A model generated the notes under the pieces. That model searched no databases, was not told the DNA's origin, and saw nothing but the letters and a program-made list of their open reading frames with translations. Made by a program: the position numbers and the translations under genes. From Spirochaetota bacterium (GTDB taxonomy: Bacteria; Spirochaetota; Spirochaetia; Treponematales; Treponemataceae), in assembly GCA_023438065.1 (NCBI GenBank), contig JAEXRH010000012.1, forward strand, positions 744,001 through 808,000: a DNA stretch of 64,000 nucleotides. Direction: 5' to 3'. Below, piece by piece: positions 35,294 to 44,516 of the stretch (positions are counted from its first letter, which is position 1; every line of letters starts with the position of its first letter).

Positions 35294-38200
35294 ATTTCCC
35301 CCTCGTCTTTGTCGCGACTGCGCTTCATCCTCGTCTTCCCGTTTTTCCAGCGTTCGTTGACGAGGGAATAGAGCACGGGTATGAAGAACAGCGTGATGAG
35401 CGTGCTCGACAAAAGCCCGCCGAAAACGCTCAGCCCGATGGGCTGGAGCATCACGGAGTTCGCCGACGGAAAGAAGGCCATCGGGAACATCCCGAGCAAG
35501 GTCGTCAGCGTCGTCATGAGAATCGGCCTCAGGCGCGAAGCCGCGGCCTTGACGCAGGCTTCCTTCATCGGCGTCCCCCCATTCACGAGGAGATTCGTCT
35601 GGTCGACGAGGATGATGCCGTTGTTGACGGCGATACCGACGAGCATGACGAAACCGAGCGCGGTAAACATCGACACGAACTGCCCCGTGACGAAATAGAT
35701 CGCCACGATGCCGATGAGTCCGAGCGGAATCGTGAACATGTTGATGAACGGGTCCTTGAAAGACTCGTAAGTCCCGGCCATGACGCCGTACACCAACAAG
35801 AGGGCGAGCGAGATGATCAGGACGAACACGCGGGCGGTTTTCGCGATTTCCTTCCATGAACCCTCGAAGGAAATCGCGACCCCTTCAGGGAGGATCAGGC
35901 TTTCGTCAAGGGCCTTTTCGATGCGCTTCTCGACCTCGTTCGCCTTGGTGTTCGTCAGGATATCCGCCGTTATGTGCACCGTCCTCCGCTGGTCTTCCCG
36001 GTTGATCGAGACGGGACCGAGGCCCTTCTCGAGACGGGCGATGTTCGAGACCGCTACGCGTCCGCTCGTGCCCGTCACGTAGATCTTCTCGAGATCGGGC
36101 ACGCTCGATCGGTCGGAGTCCTGGAGATACACGGTAACGTTATACTCCTCCCCCTTCTCGCGGTAGACGGTCGCGACCTTTCCCTTGACGCTCGCGTATA
36201 TCTCGTTCGCGACGGAGGCTACCGACACGCCGAACTCGTACGCGCGATCGCGGTTGATCGCGACCTCTACCTGGGGCAATCCCTCGGTCGTGTCGATCGC
36301 CGCCTCGGATACGTCGGGAACCGATTTCTTCATGACGGCGACGATGTCCCGAGCCGTGGAAAGCGCCTGGTCGAGGTCGTCGGAGCGGACGGCGATATCG
36401 ATGTCGGCGCCGGTCATGTTTCGCATCATCCCGGCGGAGAACGTGAGGTTCGCCTCAGGGAACGAGTCGAAATGGGAGCGAAGCTTCGCCTTGACCGCGT
36501 CCGCGTCGTCGATCTGCTCCTCGGCGTCGGGAAGGTTGATCGCGACGGTGCCGTAATGCGGCTTGCTCGACGAGAAGTACCCCCCGGAGCCGACCGTCGT
36601 GATGATCGACTCGTACCCCTTGACCTCGTCCCGCGCGATCTTCTCCAATTGCTGCAGGACCGCGTTCGTTTCCTCGAGGCGAGTACCGAGCGGAAGCTCG
36701 ACGGAAAGCGTGACGGAATCATCGCCCATCCCGGGGATGAGCTTCACGTTAAGGCGCGTGATCGCCGCGAGGCTCACGATGAAAAGACCGAGAACGACGA
36801 TCACCGTCGTCTTCCGGTAGCGCAGGACCTTTCGCAACGCGGACTCGTAGGACCGCGCGAGCGCGGCGAGCGCCCCGTCGATCGCGGCGTCCGCCTTTAT
36901 GAGCGCGGGATGACTCAGTGGCTTTTCGGCGCGCGTCTTGATCGTGAGGAACTTGCTCGAGAGGACCGGCACGAGGAAAATCGCGACGAAGAGGCTCGAA
37001 ACGAGGGCGATGATAATGGTAAAGATCAAATCGGGAAACAACTGCCCGATAAACCCGAGATCGTTCTTGAAGAATATCATCGGAATGAATACGCAGATCG
37101 TCGTGAGGTTACCCGAGAGAACCGACGCGAAAACCTCCTGCGTGCCCAAAACGGCGGCGACCGTCGGCTTGGTCCCGCGTTCCCGATATTGATAGATGTT
37201 CTCGAGCACGACGACCGAGGCGTCGACGACCATGCCGACGCCGAGGATGAGACCCGTCATGGTCATCATGTTCATCGTGATCCCGGCGAAGCGCATGCAA
37301 AGGAGGGTTATGAGAATCGAGAACGGTATCGAGATTCCCATGATCGCGGTGCTCTTCAGGTTCCTGAGAAAGAGGAACAGGATGAGCATGGCGAGCAGCG
37401 CGCCCTGCCAGGCCGAATCAAGGAGCGCGCTGATCGTGTTCCTTATCTGCTCGCTCGAGTCGTACATGATCTCGATCGATACGTCCGAAGGCAGGATTGC
37501 CCTTATCTCGTCGAGCTTTCCGTATACCGCGTCGGCGACGCTCACGGTATTCTTCCCGCTCTGTTTCGTGACCGATACGTACACGCCCGCTTTCCCGTTG
37601 ACGTAGACAAACGAGCTCGTGTCCTCGTAGCCCATGAAAGCCTTTCCGACGTCGGAAAGCCTGACCGCGTAACCGCCCCGCCTCGCCACGACGGTATCGT
37701 TGATCTCGCCGACGCTCGCGAACTCGCCGACGGTCCTTACCGAGTAGCTTTTCGAACCCTCGTCGATCTTGCCGCCGCCGAGCTCGAGGTTCTGCGCGGC
37801 GAGCGCCGATATCACCTCGGTCATCGTAAGGGAGTAGGCCTCGAGCCGGTTCTGCGAGACCTCCACGCGAACGATCCGTTCGCGGCCGCCCGATGCGCTC
37901 GCCTGGCCGACGCCGTTAGCCTGCTGAAGCCGGTCGACGACGTAATCGTCGGCGATCTTCTTCAAGTCCTCGGCGCTTCGGTTACCCCGGATGGCGAGCT
38001 TCAGGATCGGCTGGCTCGACGAGTCGAATTTCATGATCTGCGGGCTTTCGCAGTCGTCCGGCAGGGCGCCGCGCACGCGATCGATCTTGTCGCGGATGTC
38101 CATCGTGACGACGTCGAGATCGGTGCCGTACTCGAACTCGAGTTTGATGAGGGACATTCCCTCCGACGAGGTCGAGTTGAGCGACTTGAGGTTCGATATT

Positions 38201-38418
38201 CCCGTGAGGCTCGCCTCGAGGGTTTTCGTCACGGACTTTTCCACGGATTCCGGGCCCGCCGAGGGATATGTCGTGTACACGACGGCAACGGGCATCTCGA
38301 TATCGGGAAAAAGCCCGATCGAGACGTTCGATACCGCGTAGAGTCCCATGATGCCCACGAGGGCGAACACGACCGCGGCAAGAATGGGGTGCTGGACTAC
38401 CTTCGAGGATACGCTCAT
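35275..38418 (-). CDS. RND-family efflux permease
   Basis: A 1047-residue inner-membrane pump subunit of the HAE1/AcrB-like class with 12 membrane helices and two large periplasmic loops. Signatures are NVSIGLFPDIEMPVAVVYTTYPSAGPESVEKSVT at the N-terminus and TM4 ILGVGMVVDASVVVLENIYQY, where the proton-relay region has a single Asp (second Asp replaced by Ala, as in many Gram-negative HAE1 variants). It exports drugs, lipids or metals with the fusion protein and TolC partner encoded upstream. It overlaps the fusion-protein gene by 4 nt. Confidence 0.95.
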   Translation of the reverse strand: MSVSSKVVQHPILAAVVFALVGIMGLYAVSNVSIGLFPDIEMPVAVVYTTYPSAGPESVEKSVTKTLEASLTGISNLKSLNSTSSEGMSLIKLEFEYGTDLDVVTMDIRDKIDRVRGALPDDCESPQIMKFDSSSQPILKLAIRGNRSAEDLKKIADDYVVDRLQQANGVGQASASGGRERIVRVEVSQNRLEAYSLTMTEVISALAAQNLELGGGKIDEGSKSYSVRTVGEFASVGEINDTVVARRGGYAVRLSDVGKAFMGYEDTSSFVYVNGKAGVYVSVTKQSGKNTVSVADAVYGKLDEIRAILPSDVSIEIMYDSSEQIRNTISALLDSAWQGALLAMLILFLFLRNLKSTAIMGISIPFSILITLLCMRFAGITMNMMTMTGLILGVGMVVDASVVVLENIYQYRERGTKPTVAAVLGTQEVFASVLSGNLTTICVFIPMIFFKNDLGFIGQLFPDLIFTIIIALVSSLFVAIFLVPVLSSKFLTIKTRAEKPLSHPALIKADAAIDGALAALARSYESALRKVLRYRKTTVIVVLGLFIVSLAAITRLNVKLIPGMGDDSVTLSVELPLGTRLEETNAVLQQLEKIARDEVKGYESIITTVGSGGYFSSSKPHYGTVAINLPDAEEQIDDADAVKAKLRSHFDSFPEANLTFSAGMMRNMTGADIDIAVRSDDLDQALSTARDIVAVMKKSVPDVSEAAIDTTEGLPQVEVAINRDRAYEFGVSVASVANEIYASVKGKVATVYREKGEEYNVTVYLQDSDRSSVPDLEKIYVTGTSGRVAVSNIARLEKGLGPVSINREDQRRTVHITADILTNTKANEVEKRIEKALDESLILPEGVAISFEGSWKEIAKTARVFVLIISLALLLVYGVMAGTYESFKDPFINMFTIPLGLIGIVAIYFVTGQFVSMFTALGFVMLVGIAVNNGIILVDQTNLLVNGGTPMKEACVKAAASRLRPILMTTLTTLLGMFPMAFFPSANSVMLQPIGLSVFGGLLSSTLITLFFIPVLYSLVNERWKNGKTRMKRSRDKDEGEICIESR

Positions 38419-39329
38419 TCACCGTCCTCCTTACGTCCCACATCGCGCACCTTCGCTCCGTCGGAGAGCACGGTGACTCCCTGATGCGCGATCGTTTCTC
38501 CCGGCTCAAGCCCCTGGACGACCCGGGACATCCCGTCGACGGTGATGCCGCGCAGTATCTCGCGCTTGGTCACGGTATCGTCGTCGTTCACGACGTACAC
38601 GAAGGTTTTATCGTAGCTTTGAACGATCGCGCCTTCCGGAACGACCACGGCGTCCTTGTAAAGGGTCGTATAGAGCTTGACCTTCGCGAACATGCCCGAG
38701 TTTACCCGAGGATCATGCCGGTCGAACGAGAGATAGATTTCCTTCGTTCTCGAAGTCGCGTCGACGAGCGGGGATACGCGGAACACGGTCGCGGGAAACT
38801 CCGCGCCGGGATACGCCTCGAAGGTGACCGTCGCCTTGAGTCCTTTCCCGAGAACCGCGACGTCCCGCTCGGAAACCTTCGCGACGACCTGAAGGTGATC
38901 GACGTCGCCGATCTGCGCGACAGCGGTCCCCGTCGTCACCGTGGCACCCGCCTTGAGCGGCCGTGAGGTAACCGTTCCCGTGATCGGCGAGTACACGGGA
39001 CTGAGCGCGTACCGCTCGCCCGGCTTCGAGGGATCTATCTCGGCGATGAGATCCCCCTTCTGGACGGCCGAACCGAGCTCGACGCGCAACCGGGCGAGCT
39101 TTCCCCCGATCTCGGGATATACCGAAACCGTGTTGTCGGCCTCTACGTCGCCGTTCATCTCCAGGTAATCGCTCATGTCCGCGGTTTTCGCCGCGACCGT
39201 CGAGACGCGAAACGCGGTATCCTCGGCGCCCGCTCCGGGACGCGGTCCTTTTTTTCCCTTTGGCAGGGCGACAAGCAGGACGATGAGCGCGGCGAACGCC
39301 GCCACGAGTATCAGGTTTCTTCGTTTCAT
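38415..39329 (-). CDS. RND periplasmic adaptor (membrane fusion protein)
   Basis: A 304-residue adaptor with an N-terminal membrane anchor (ILVAAFAALIVLLVALP). The barrel-sandwich (lipoyl-like) halves are VSVYPEIGGKLARLRVELGSAVQKGDLIAEIDP and SPITGTVTSRPLKAGATVTTGTAVAQI, and a beta-barrel and membrane-proximal domain follow. The hairpin between the halves is very short. It joins the permease to the outer-membrane channel. It starts 1 nt after the TolC gene stop and overlaps the permease gene by 4 nt. Confidence 0.93.
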   Translation of the reverse strand: MKRRNLILVAAFAALIVLLVALPKGKKGPRPGAGAEDTAFRVSTVAAKTADMSDYLEMNGDVEADNTVSVYPEIGGKLARLRVELGSAVQKGDLIAEIDPSKPGERYALSPVYSPITGTVTSRPLKAGATVTTGTAVAQIGDVDHLQVVAKVSERDVAVLGKGLKATVTFEAYPGAEFPATVFRVSPLVDATSRTKEIYLSFDRHDPRVNSGMFAKVKLYTTLYKDAVVVPEGAIVQSYDKTFVYVVNDDDTVTKREILRGITVDGMSRVVQGLEPGETIAHQGVTVLSDGAKVRDVGRKEDGE

Positions 39330-40592
39330 TCAGTTCCTCCCGAGCGTCCCGAAGGGCACGCCCGTCGCGTATTCAAGATCGAGCACGGCGGATATGAGCG
39401 CGTACTCTTCCTTCATGAGATTCGTCCTCGCCTCGTTGAGCGAGTCTGCGGCGTCCTGCAGCATGAGGATATCCCTCGTGCCGCTTCGATACGCCTCGTT
39501 CGTAAGGCTGTAGGTCCTCTCGGCGAGCTCGACGGAGAGCCGATGCGCCTGTAACGACGAGAGGGAACGCTCTATCTCGCGCACGATCGAGTCGCGCTCG
39601 ATCGCGTCCTTCACCCTGCCGTCGGCGAGCGCGAGCTCGGCGTCGCGCACGGAGTCGCTCGCCGCCGCGATGGCGTTCGCGGCTGACGAGAACGGAAGGT
39701 ACCCGTCGAGGGCGAGGGAAACGGAGGCCGAAACGTACCCCGCGTCTTCCCACTTCCCGCCCGGGACATCGACCTTCGTCGGGTTATACGAGTAGGCGAG
39801 CGAAAGGGTCGGCAAGAGATACGAGCTTTTCGTGACCGATTTGGTCGCGCGCGCTATCTCGAGATTCTTTTCGAGTTTCGCGACCGCGGCGGACATCGGC
39901 GCGACGCCGGAAAGGTCGATCGACTCGTCGACGAGCGCGTCCGCGAGCGATCCCGAAAGAGACACCGTCTCGTCCTGCCCGATTCCGAGGAGTCTTTTGA
40001 AGTTCGCCATGTCGCCGAGAAGCGCGGTTCGGGCAGCCTCGAGGGTAGGTTTCAGCCGCTCGAGCGACACCCGCGCGGATAGCGCGTCGACCTCGGGAAC
40101 GAGCCCGGATCGCTGTTTCGCGAGAACCTGATCGTATTGCCGACGGGCGGTTTCGACCGAGCCCTCAAGCATCGTGACGTACTCGCGCTCGTAGAGAATC
40201 CCGTAGAAAGCCTTTCGCGCGGACCGCTCGACGTCGCGAAGCGCGCTCTCGCGCGTGATCGCGCCCGACTCGTAGTCGAGTCTCGTTTTCTCGATCGCCT
40301 GGACGATGGAAGGCGATACGGATAGGGACGCGCCGAGCGACATCGAATAGGTGTTCGTCTCGGACACGGTTCCCCGCCTCACGGCGCCGGAGGCCGTCAC
40401 CTTGGGAAGGGCGAAATTCCACGACGTGTCGCTCGCCCGCTTGAGCGCCTCGAACGCGATTTTGCCCCGCTCTGCCGATACGTTTCGCTCGAGGGCCATC
40501 TCGACCGCGGAATCCGCGGTTATCGCGATTTCGGCGGCGAGGGAACCGGCCGAAAGTCCGATGCCGGCGACAAGAAAGATTAACTGCTTCAT
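39330..40592 (-). CDS. TolC-family outer membrane efflux protein
   Basis: A 420-residue protein with a signal peptide (MKQLIFLVAGIGLSAGSLAAE) and two long heptad-rich helical halves typical of outer membrane efflux proteins. The ATG at 40592 has GGAGG about 10 nt upstream, and the start sits directly before the signal peptide; a longer frame to 40619 adds no recognisable sequence. It is the first gene of the leftward tolC-MFP-RND-PII operon and diverges from a two-component system. Confidence 0.92.
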   Translation of the reverse strand: MKQLIFLVAGIGLSAGSLAAEIAITADSAVEMALERNVSAERGKIAFEALKRASDTSWNFALPKVTASGAVRRGTVSETNTYSMSLGASLSVSPSIVQAIEKTRLDYESGAITRESALRDVERSARKAFYGILYEREYVTMLEGSVETARRQYDQVLAKQRSGLVPEVDALSARVSLERLKPTLEAARTALLGDMANFKRLLGIGQDETVSLSGSLADALVDESIDLSGVAPMSAAVAKLEKNLEIARATKSVTKSSYLLPTLSLAYSYNPTKVDVPGGKWEDAGYVSASVSLALDGYLPFSSAANAIAAASDSVRDAELALADGRVKDAIERDSIVREIERSLSSLQAHRLSVELAERTYSLTNEAYRSGTRDILMLQDAADSLNEARTNLMKEEYALISAVLDLEYATGVPFGTLGRN

Positions 40593-40761
40593 CAAGGGGA
40601 ATCCTCCCGACGACCGCACCTTTCGTCATAAGCCCACGAGGCAAGGGATGCGGCCATCGTCTATACTGGATAATAGGGAAAGGGCGAAAGCCGAACTATA
40701 AACGCGGGATGAAGAAGAAATAACTTTTTGTTATAACCGGTCCCCGGGGGCGCGTTCGCGA

Positions 40762-40789
40762 TTGCGCGACGCCGCACACTCGGTATATG
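40762..40789 (+). promoter_or_regulatory. Promoter of two-component operon
   Basis: TTGCGC (40762-40767), 16-nt spacer, TATATG (40784-40789). AGGAG at 40800-40804 is the ribosome site for the ATG at 40817. Confidence 0.45.
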
Positions 40790-40816
40790 TTCGCGTTGCA
40801 GGAGTGAAGAAGCGCG

Positions 40817-41521
40817 ATGAAGGCAAAGATACTCATTGTGGAGGACGTAAAGGAGCTCGCCGACCTTGTCGCCCTCTATCTGGGAAAAGAGGGAATGGAA
40901 ACGCGCCACGCCGAGACCGCCGAGGCAGCCTTCGCGATACTCGAAACATGTATTCCCGATCTCATCATCCTCGACATCAACCTTCCCGGCATGGACGGCT
41001 TCGAGTTCCTTTCGATTTTCAGGAAGAAGAGCTCGTGCCCCGTGCTCATCGTCTCGGCGCGAACCGAGGACGAGGACGTAATTACCGGACTCGGCTTCGG
41101 CGCTGACGAATACGTGACGAAACCCTTCTCGCCGCGCGTCCTCGCCGCCCGCGTTCGCGCGATGCTCAGGCGCGCGCAGGAAACATCGACCGCGGACGAC
41201 GGCGAGGAAACGGTTACGTTCGGGCCTTTCTCCCTTTCCTTGGTCTCTTGCGTCCTCAGACGCTCGGGGGAACGCGTTCCCCTGTCGGCGAAGGAGTTCG
41301 AGGTGCTCTCGTTCCTCGCGCGTAATCCCGAAAGGCCACACTCTCCCGAGGAGATATACGGCGAGGTATGGAAGAACGCGTACGGGGACCTTACGACGGT
41401 CGCGGTGTACGTCCAGCGACTCCGGAAGAAAATCGAAAGCAACCCGTCCGCCCCGCGCTATATCGAGACCGTCTTCGGCATGGGATACCGCTTTAACCCG
41501 TCGGGGGATTCAGAACGATGA
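40817..41521 (+). CDS. OmpR-family response regulator
   Basis: A 234-residue regulator with a receiver domain (phospho-acceptor Asp 53 in LIILDINLPGMDG, Lys in YVTKPFSP) and a C-terminal winged helix (ETVFGMGYRF). It overlaps the kinase gene by 4 nt. It is divergent from the RND efflux operon, which it most likely controls by analogy with many pump-regulator pairs. This target is an inference. Confidence 0.94.
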   Translation: MKAKILIVEDVKELADLVALYLGKEGMETRHAETAEAAFAILETCIPDLIILDINLPGMDGFEFLSIFRKKSSCPVLIVSARTEDEDVITGLGFGADEYVTKPFSPRVLAARVRAMLRRAQETSTADDGEETVTFGPFSLSLVSCVLRRSGERVPLSAKEFEVLSFLARNPERPHSPEEIYGEVWKNAYGDLTTVAVYVQRLRKKIESNPSAPRYIETVFGMGYRFNPSGDSER

Positions 41522-42873
41522 GAATCAAGTCGCAATTCGTTTTATTGCTCGCGGGTATTCTCGTAATGCCCCTCCTCTCGATAGCGTTTTTCGTCCTCTA
41601 CGGATACTATTTGTCGAGCGATCGCACCGAGGTCCCGACGTACGCCCAGATTTCGTCCATAACGAGCGCCGAGATCGACAAGAGCGCGTGGGAGCGGATA
41701 ACGCGGTACATCGCGCGAAAACCGAAACAGTTCGAGCACGTCGTCCTCGACTCCACGGGGCGCGTTCTCTACTCGACGATTCCCGAATTCGCCCTGCGAT
41801 ACGCGATATCGAGCGACGAGTTTGTCTCGCTCGTCCGGAAGGAGGGGGACCGATACCTGTGGCAGCTCGAGACGGTGGGCGATAGCGAGTCCACCGCGAT
41901 AACCGTCTTTACGCAAATAGAGCGCCGAAAGCATCGCCCGCCCGATCCTTTCATGAAAATCTTCGCATGGGTCCTGACCCTGATCGGCATGATATTCGCC
42001 TTCGCGAGCGCCATGATCGTCGCGATCGCGCGATCGATCTCGCGGTCGGTCACAAAGCTCGAGGAATCGACGCGGAGGATCGCGAACGGGGAACTCGACA
42101 CGCCGGTGGATATAACGGGAAGCAACGAGATAACCTCCCTCGCGGGCTCGCTCAACCGGATGCGGGTCGCCCTCAAGGAGGAAAACTCCCGAAAGGCTCG
42201 GTTTATCATGGGCATCAGCCACGACCTCAAGACCCCGCTCGCGCTCATCAAGGGCTATACCGAGGCGATATCGGACGGTTTCATGGAAGATCCCGCGACG
42301 ATGGCGAAAACGCTTTCCCTTGTCGAGGGCAAGGTCGATCAGCTCGGGGGCATGATCGACGACCTTATCGGGTACGTCAAACTCGATTCGGGGGAGTGGC
42401 GGAAAACCTTTCGCATGGTAGATCTCGGCGCGATCGTCGGGGCCGCCGTCACGAGGATGGCGGAGGACGTACGGCTCTTTGACCGGGAAATATCGCTCCA
42501 GTCCGCCCTTTCCGGCCCGTCGCCGGTCTCGATGGACGAGCGGCTTTTCCTTCGCGCGTTCGAGAACATCGTCAACAACGCGATCCGATACACGGAAACG
42601 GGAGGGAAGATCCTCGTCGCGGCGCGGGAAACCGGCGCGGGATACGAACTTTCGGTGAGCGACGACGGATGCGGCATCTCGGAGACGGACCTGCCCCACA
42701 TATTCGAGCTCTTCTATCGCGGCAGCCCTTCGCGCAGGGAGGAAGGCATGGGACTGGGCCTTTCCGTCGTGAAAAGCGTCATCGATTCGCATGGCTGGAA
42801 GGTATCGGTGAACTCGCGCCAGGGGCTCGGGACGACGGTCACGATAGCGATTCCACCGTACGATACCCCGTAA
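41518..42873 (+). CDS. Membrane sensor histidine kinase
   Basis: A 451-residue kinase with two membrane helices (about 7-30 and 148-170) around a ~115-residue extracytoplasmic sensor. A HAMP domain (RSISRSVTKLEESTRRIANGELDTPVDITG), HisKA with His 235 (MGISHDLKTPLALIKGY) and an ATPase domain (NNAIRYTE, VSDDGCGISETDLPHIFELFYRG, GMGLGLSVVKSVI) follow. It is the partner of the overlapping regulator gene. The sensor is likely to monitor envelope stress or a pump substrate. Confidence 0.94.
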   Translation: MRIKSQFVLLLAGILVMPLLSIAFFVLYGYYLSSDRTEVPTYAQISSITSAEIDKSAWERITRYIARKPKQFEHVVLDSTGRVLYSTIPEFALRYAISSDEFVSLVRKEGDRYLWQLETVGDSESTAITVFTQIERRKHRPPDPFMKIFAWVLTLIGMIFAFASAMIVAIARSISRSVTKLEESTRRIANGELDTPVDITGSNEITSLAGSLNRMRVALKEENSRKARFIMGISHDLKTPLALIKGYTEAISDGFMEDPATMAKTLSLVEGKVDQLGGMIDDLIGYVKLDSGEWRKTFRMVDLGAIVGAAVTRMAEDVRLFDREISLQSALSGPSPVSMDERLFLRAFENIVNNAIRYTETGGKILVAARETGAGYELSVSDDGCGISETDLPHIFELFYRGSPSRREEGMGLGLSVVKSVIDSHGWKVSVNSRQGLGTTVTIAIPPYDTP

Positions 42874-42916
42874 GACGCGCGAGTGACGGTCACCGAAACG
42901 GGCCGATAATAAAGAC

Positions 42917-43234
42917 TTACGATTCCCGCCGGAGGACCTCGATCATCCTCCTGAAAGGGGAATTTTCCTTTTTCAGCTCGCGGGAACCGCGGGTGATCTT
43001 GCACAGGCTCAAGCCCATCTTTCGGGCGATCTCTCGCTGGGTCGTTCCTTCCTCTATCTCGCGCACGAGCGCCCAGCGGGTTGAAACCTCGCGGAGTTCC
43101 GTGGGGGTAAGCAGGCACTCGAGGAATTCCGAGATGAGAGCGGGATCGCGCGATCGTGAAAGCGCCGTACACAATTCCTGAAAGGCTTTTTTAGCGAGCT
43201 GTTCCGATTCATCGTTTCGTGCGGTATCTTCCAT
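42917..43234 (-). CDS. TrpR-family repressor
   Basis: A 105-residue TrpR/YerC-type protein. The signature LTPTELREVSTRWALVREIEEGTTQREIARKMGLSLCKITRGSRELKK matches TrpR, including the ITRGS recognition-helix motif. TrpR represses tryptophan genes when Trp is bound. A TATACT box at 43247-43242 lies 7 nt before the ATG (leaderless), although its -35 is weak. A TrpXYZ-like transporter with a TrpR-like operator lies 5 kb away, and this protein is a reasonable candidate regulator. It diverges from the TRAP operon with overlapping promoters. Confidence 0.88.
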   Translation of the reverse strand: MEDTARNDESEQLAKKAFQELCTALSRSRDPALISEFLECLLTPTELREVSTRWALVREIEEGTTQREIARKMGLSLCKITRGSRELKKENSPFRRMIEVLRRES

Positions 43235-43248
43235 ATTATGCAGTATAC

Positions 43249-43277
43249 TTGAACCGGTGCGAAAAAACTACTATTAT
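43249..43277 (+). promoter_or_regulatory. Leaderless promoter of TRAP operon
   Basis: TTGAAC (43249-43254), 17-nt spacer, TATTAT (43272-43277), then 6 nt to the ATG at 43284. The -35 is 1 nt away from the divergent TATACT box of the TrpR-like gene, so the two promoters compete for the same DNA. Confidence 0.65.
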
Positions 43278-43283
43278 CATCCA

Positions 43284-43538
43284 ATGAGCGAATCAACGGA
43301 ATGGATAGACCATAAATACCGGGAAGTCTTTGAAGACGAGTTGACGGGGCTCGAGCGGCGCCGGGAGCGGGATCCGTCCTGCACGGTTTCCGATCTTGAG
43401 GGTATTTTAAAGAACCTTTATATAATGGATGGAAACGACTGGATAGGCCGGGGTCAGGTTCAGGACACGACCCTCTCCGCGACCATCGCGGCCTATGAGC
43501 ATTTTATCGCCGAATGGAAAAAGGAAATCGCCCAATGA
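43284..43538 (+). CDS. Small hypothetical protein, first gene of TRAP operon
   Basis: An 84-residue soluble protein rich in acidic and aromatic residues (EWIDHKYREVFEDELTGLERRRERD; LYIMDGNDWIGRG). I do not recognise a family. The ATG at 43284 is set by the leaderless promoter; an upstream GTG at 43257 would lie within the promoter. Its stop overlaps the TatT start as ATGA, so it is translationally coupled to the transporter and may be an accessory or regulatory part of it. Confidence 0.7.
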   Translation: MSESTEWIDHKYREVFEDELTGLERRRERDPSCTVSDLEGILKNLYIMDGNDWIGRGQVQDTTLSATIAAYEHFIAEWKKEIAQ

Positions 43539-44506
43539 GAAAAAGCGGGATCATTCGCACGGGTATCGCGTTCCTCGCGATCGCGGCCCTTTCGTCATGC
43601 TCGATCAGGCAGGCGGCCCTCAACTCGGCCGCGAACGCTCTCGCGCCGCCGGCGCCGTCGGTCGCCAAGAGCGCGACCAAGGGCGCGGATCCGATGATAG
43701 CGCTTACCGGCGAGAACGACCCCGAGCTCGTCGCCGACTTCTTTCCCACCGCGCTCAAGCTCTACGAGATCATGCACCTCCAGAATCCCGGGCACGAGCG
43801 GCTTTCCATCATGACCGGGCAACTCTACGTCATGTACGCGAACGCCTTCGTCCAGGGCCCCGCCGAGCGCATCCCGTTCGACCGCTTTGACGAACAGGAC
43901 GCGCAATACCGCCGGGCGCAGAATTTCTACGTGCGCGGGAAGGACTACGTCATCGGCGCGCTCGATCACCGCTACAAGGGTTTCAGCGCGGCGGTATTCG
44001 GCCAGGACGAGGGCGCTATGAGGGCGACGCTCGCGAAATGCAAAAAATCCGACGTCGACGCGCTCTACTGGGCTGGAGCGGGAACCCTCGGCGCGTTCTC
44101 CTTGAGCCCGCTCGACGCATCCTACGTGCCCGTGCTTCCCGGATCGGTCGCGATGCTCGAGCGCGCGGCCGAGCTCGATCCCGCCTTCAACTCGGGCGCG
44201 ATATGGGAAGTCCTCATGGCCTTCTACGCCGCCGCCCCCGATTCCCTCGGCGGAGGACGCGACAAGGCTCTCGACGCCTACGCGAAGGCGCTCGAGGCAT
44301 CGAACGGCACGACACCCGGCCCGTACATCGCGTACGCGCGGTTCTTCTGCGTCCCGGCGCAGGACGGGACGGGTTACGACGAATATCTCGACAAGGCGCT
44401 CGCGATCGATCCCGAGTCGCAGCCCTCGAACAGGCTCGCGCTCACGATCGCGCACCGACAGGCCGTTTGGCTCAAGGAGCACAAGGCCGACTTCATACTC
44501 GAATAG
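43535..44506 (+). CDS. TRAP-associated TPR lipoprotein TatT
   Basis: A 323-residue lipoprotein (lipobox ALSSC, Cys 22) with a helical TPR-like body. Conserved TatT segments include ENDPELVADFFPTALKLYEIM and, at the end, IDPESQPSNRLALTIAHRQAVWL. In Treponema pallidum the homologue Tp0956 forms a trimer that docks to the TRAP solute-binding protein. It is followed by the DctP-like gene after 10 nt. This TPAT arrangement is typical of spirochaetes. Confidence 0.92.
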   Translation: MRKSGIIRTGIAFLAIAALSSCSIRQAALNSAANALAPPAPSVAKSATKGADPMIALTGENDPELVADFFPTALKLYEIMHLQNPGHERLSIMTGQLYVMYANAFVQGPAERIPFDRFDEQDAQYRRAQNFYVRGKDYVIGALDHRYKGFSAAVFGQDEGAMRATLAKCKKSDVDALYWAGAGTLGAFSLSPLDASYVPVLPGSVAMLERAAELDPAFNSGAIWEVLMAFYAAAPDSLGGGRDKALDAYAKALEASNGTTPGPYIAYARFFCVPAQDGTGYDEYLDKALAIDPESQPSNRLALTIAHRQAVWLKEHKADFILE

Positions 44507-44516
44507 GAGAAAGAAA

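Noticed and set aside
35974..38484. 836-codon open frame opposite the RND permease
   Set aside because: Antisense to a clear RND pump; the translation is rich in Arg, Asp and His with no domain.
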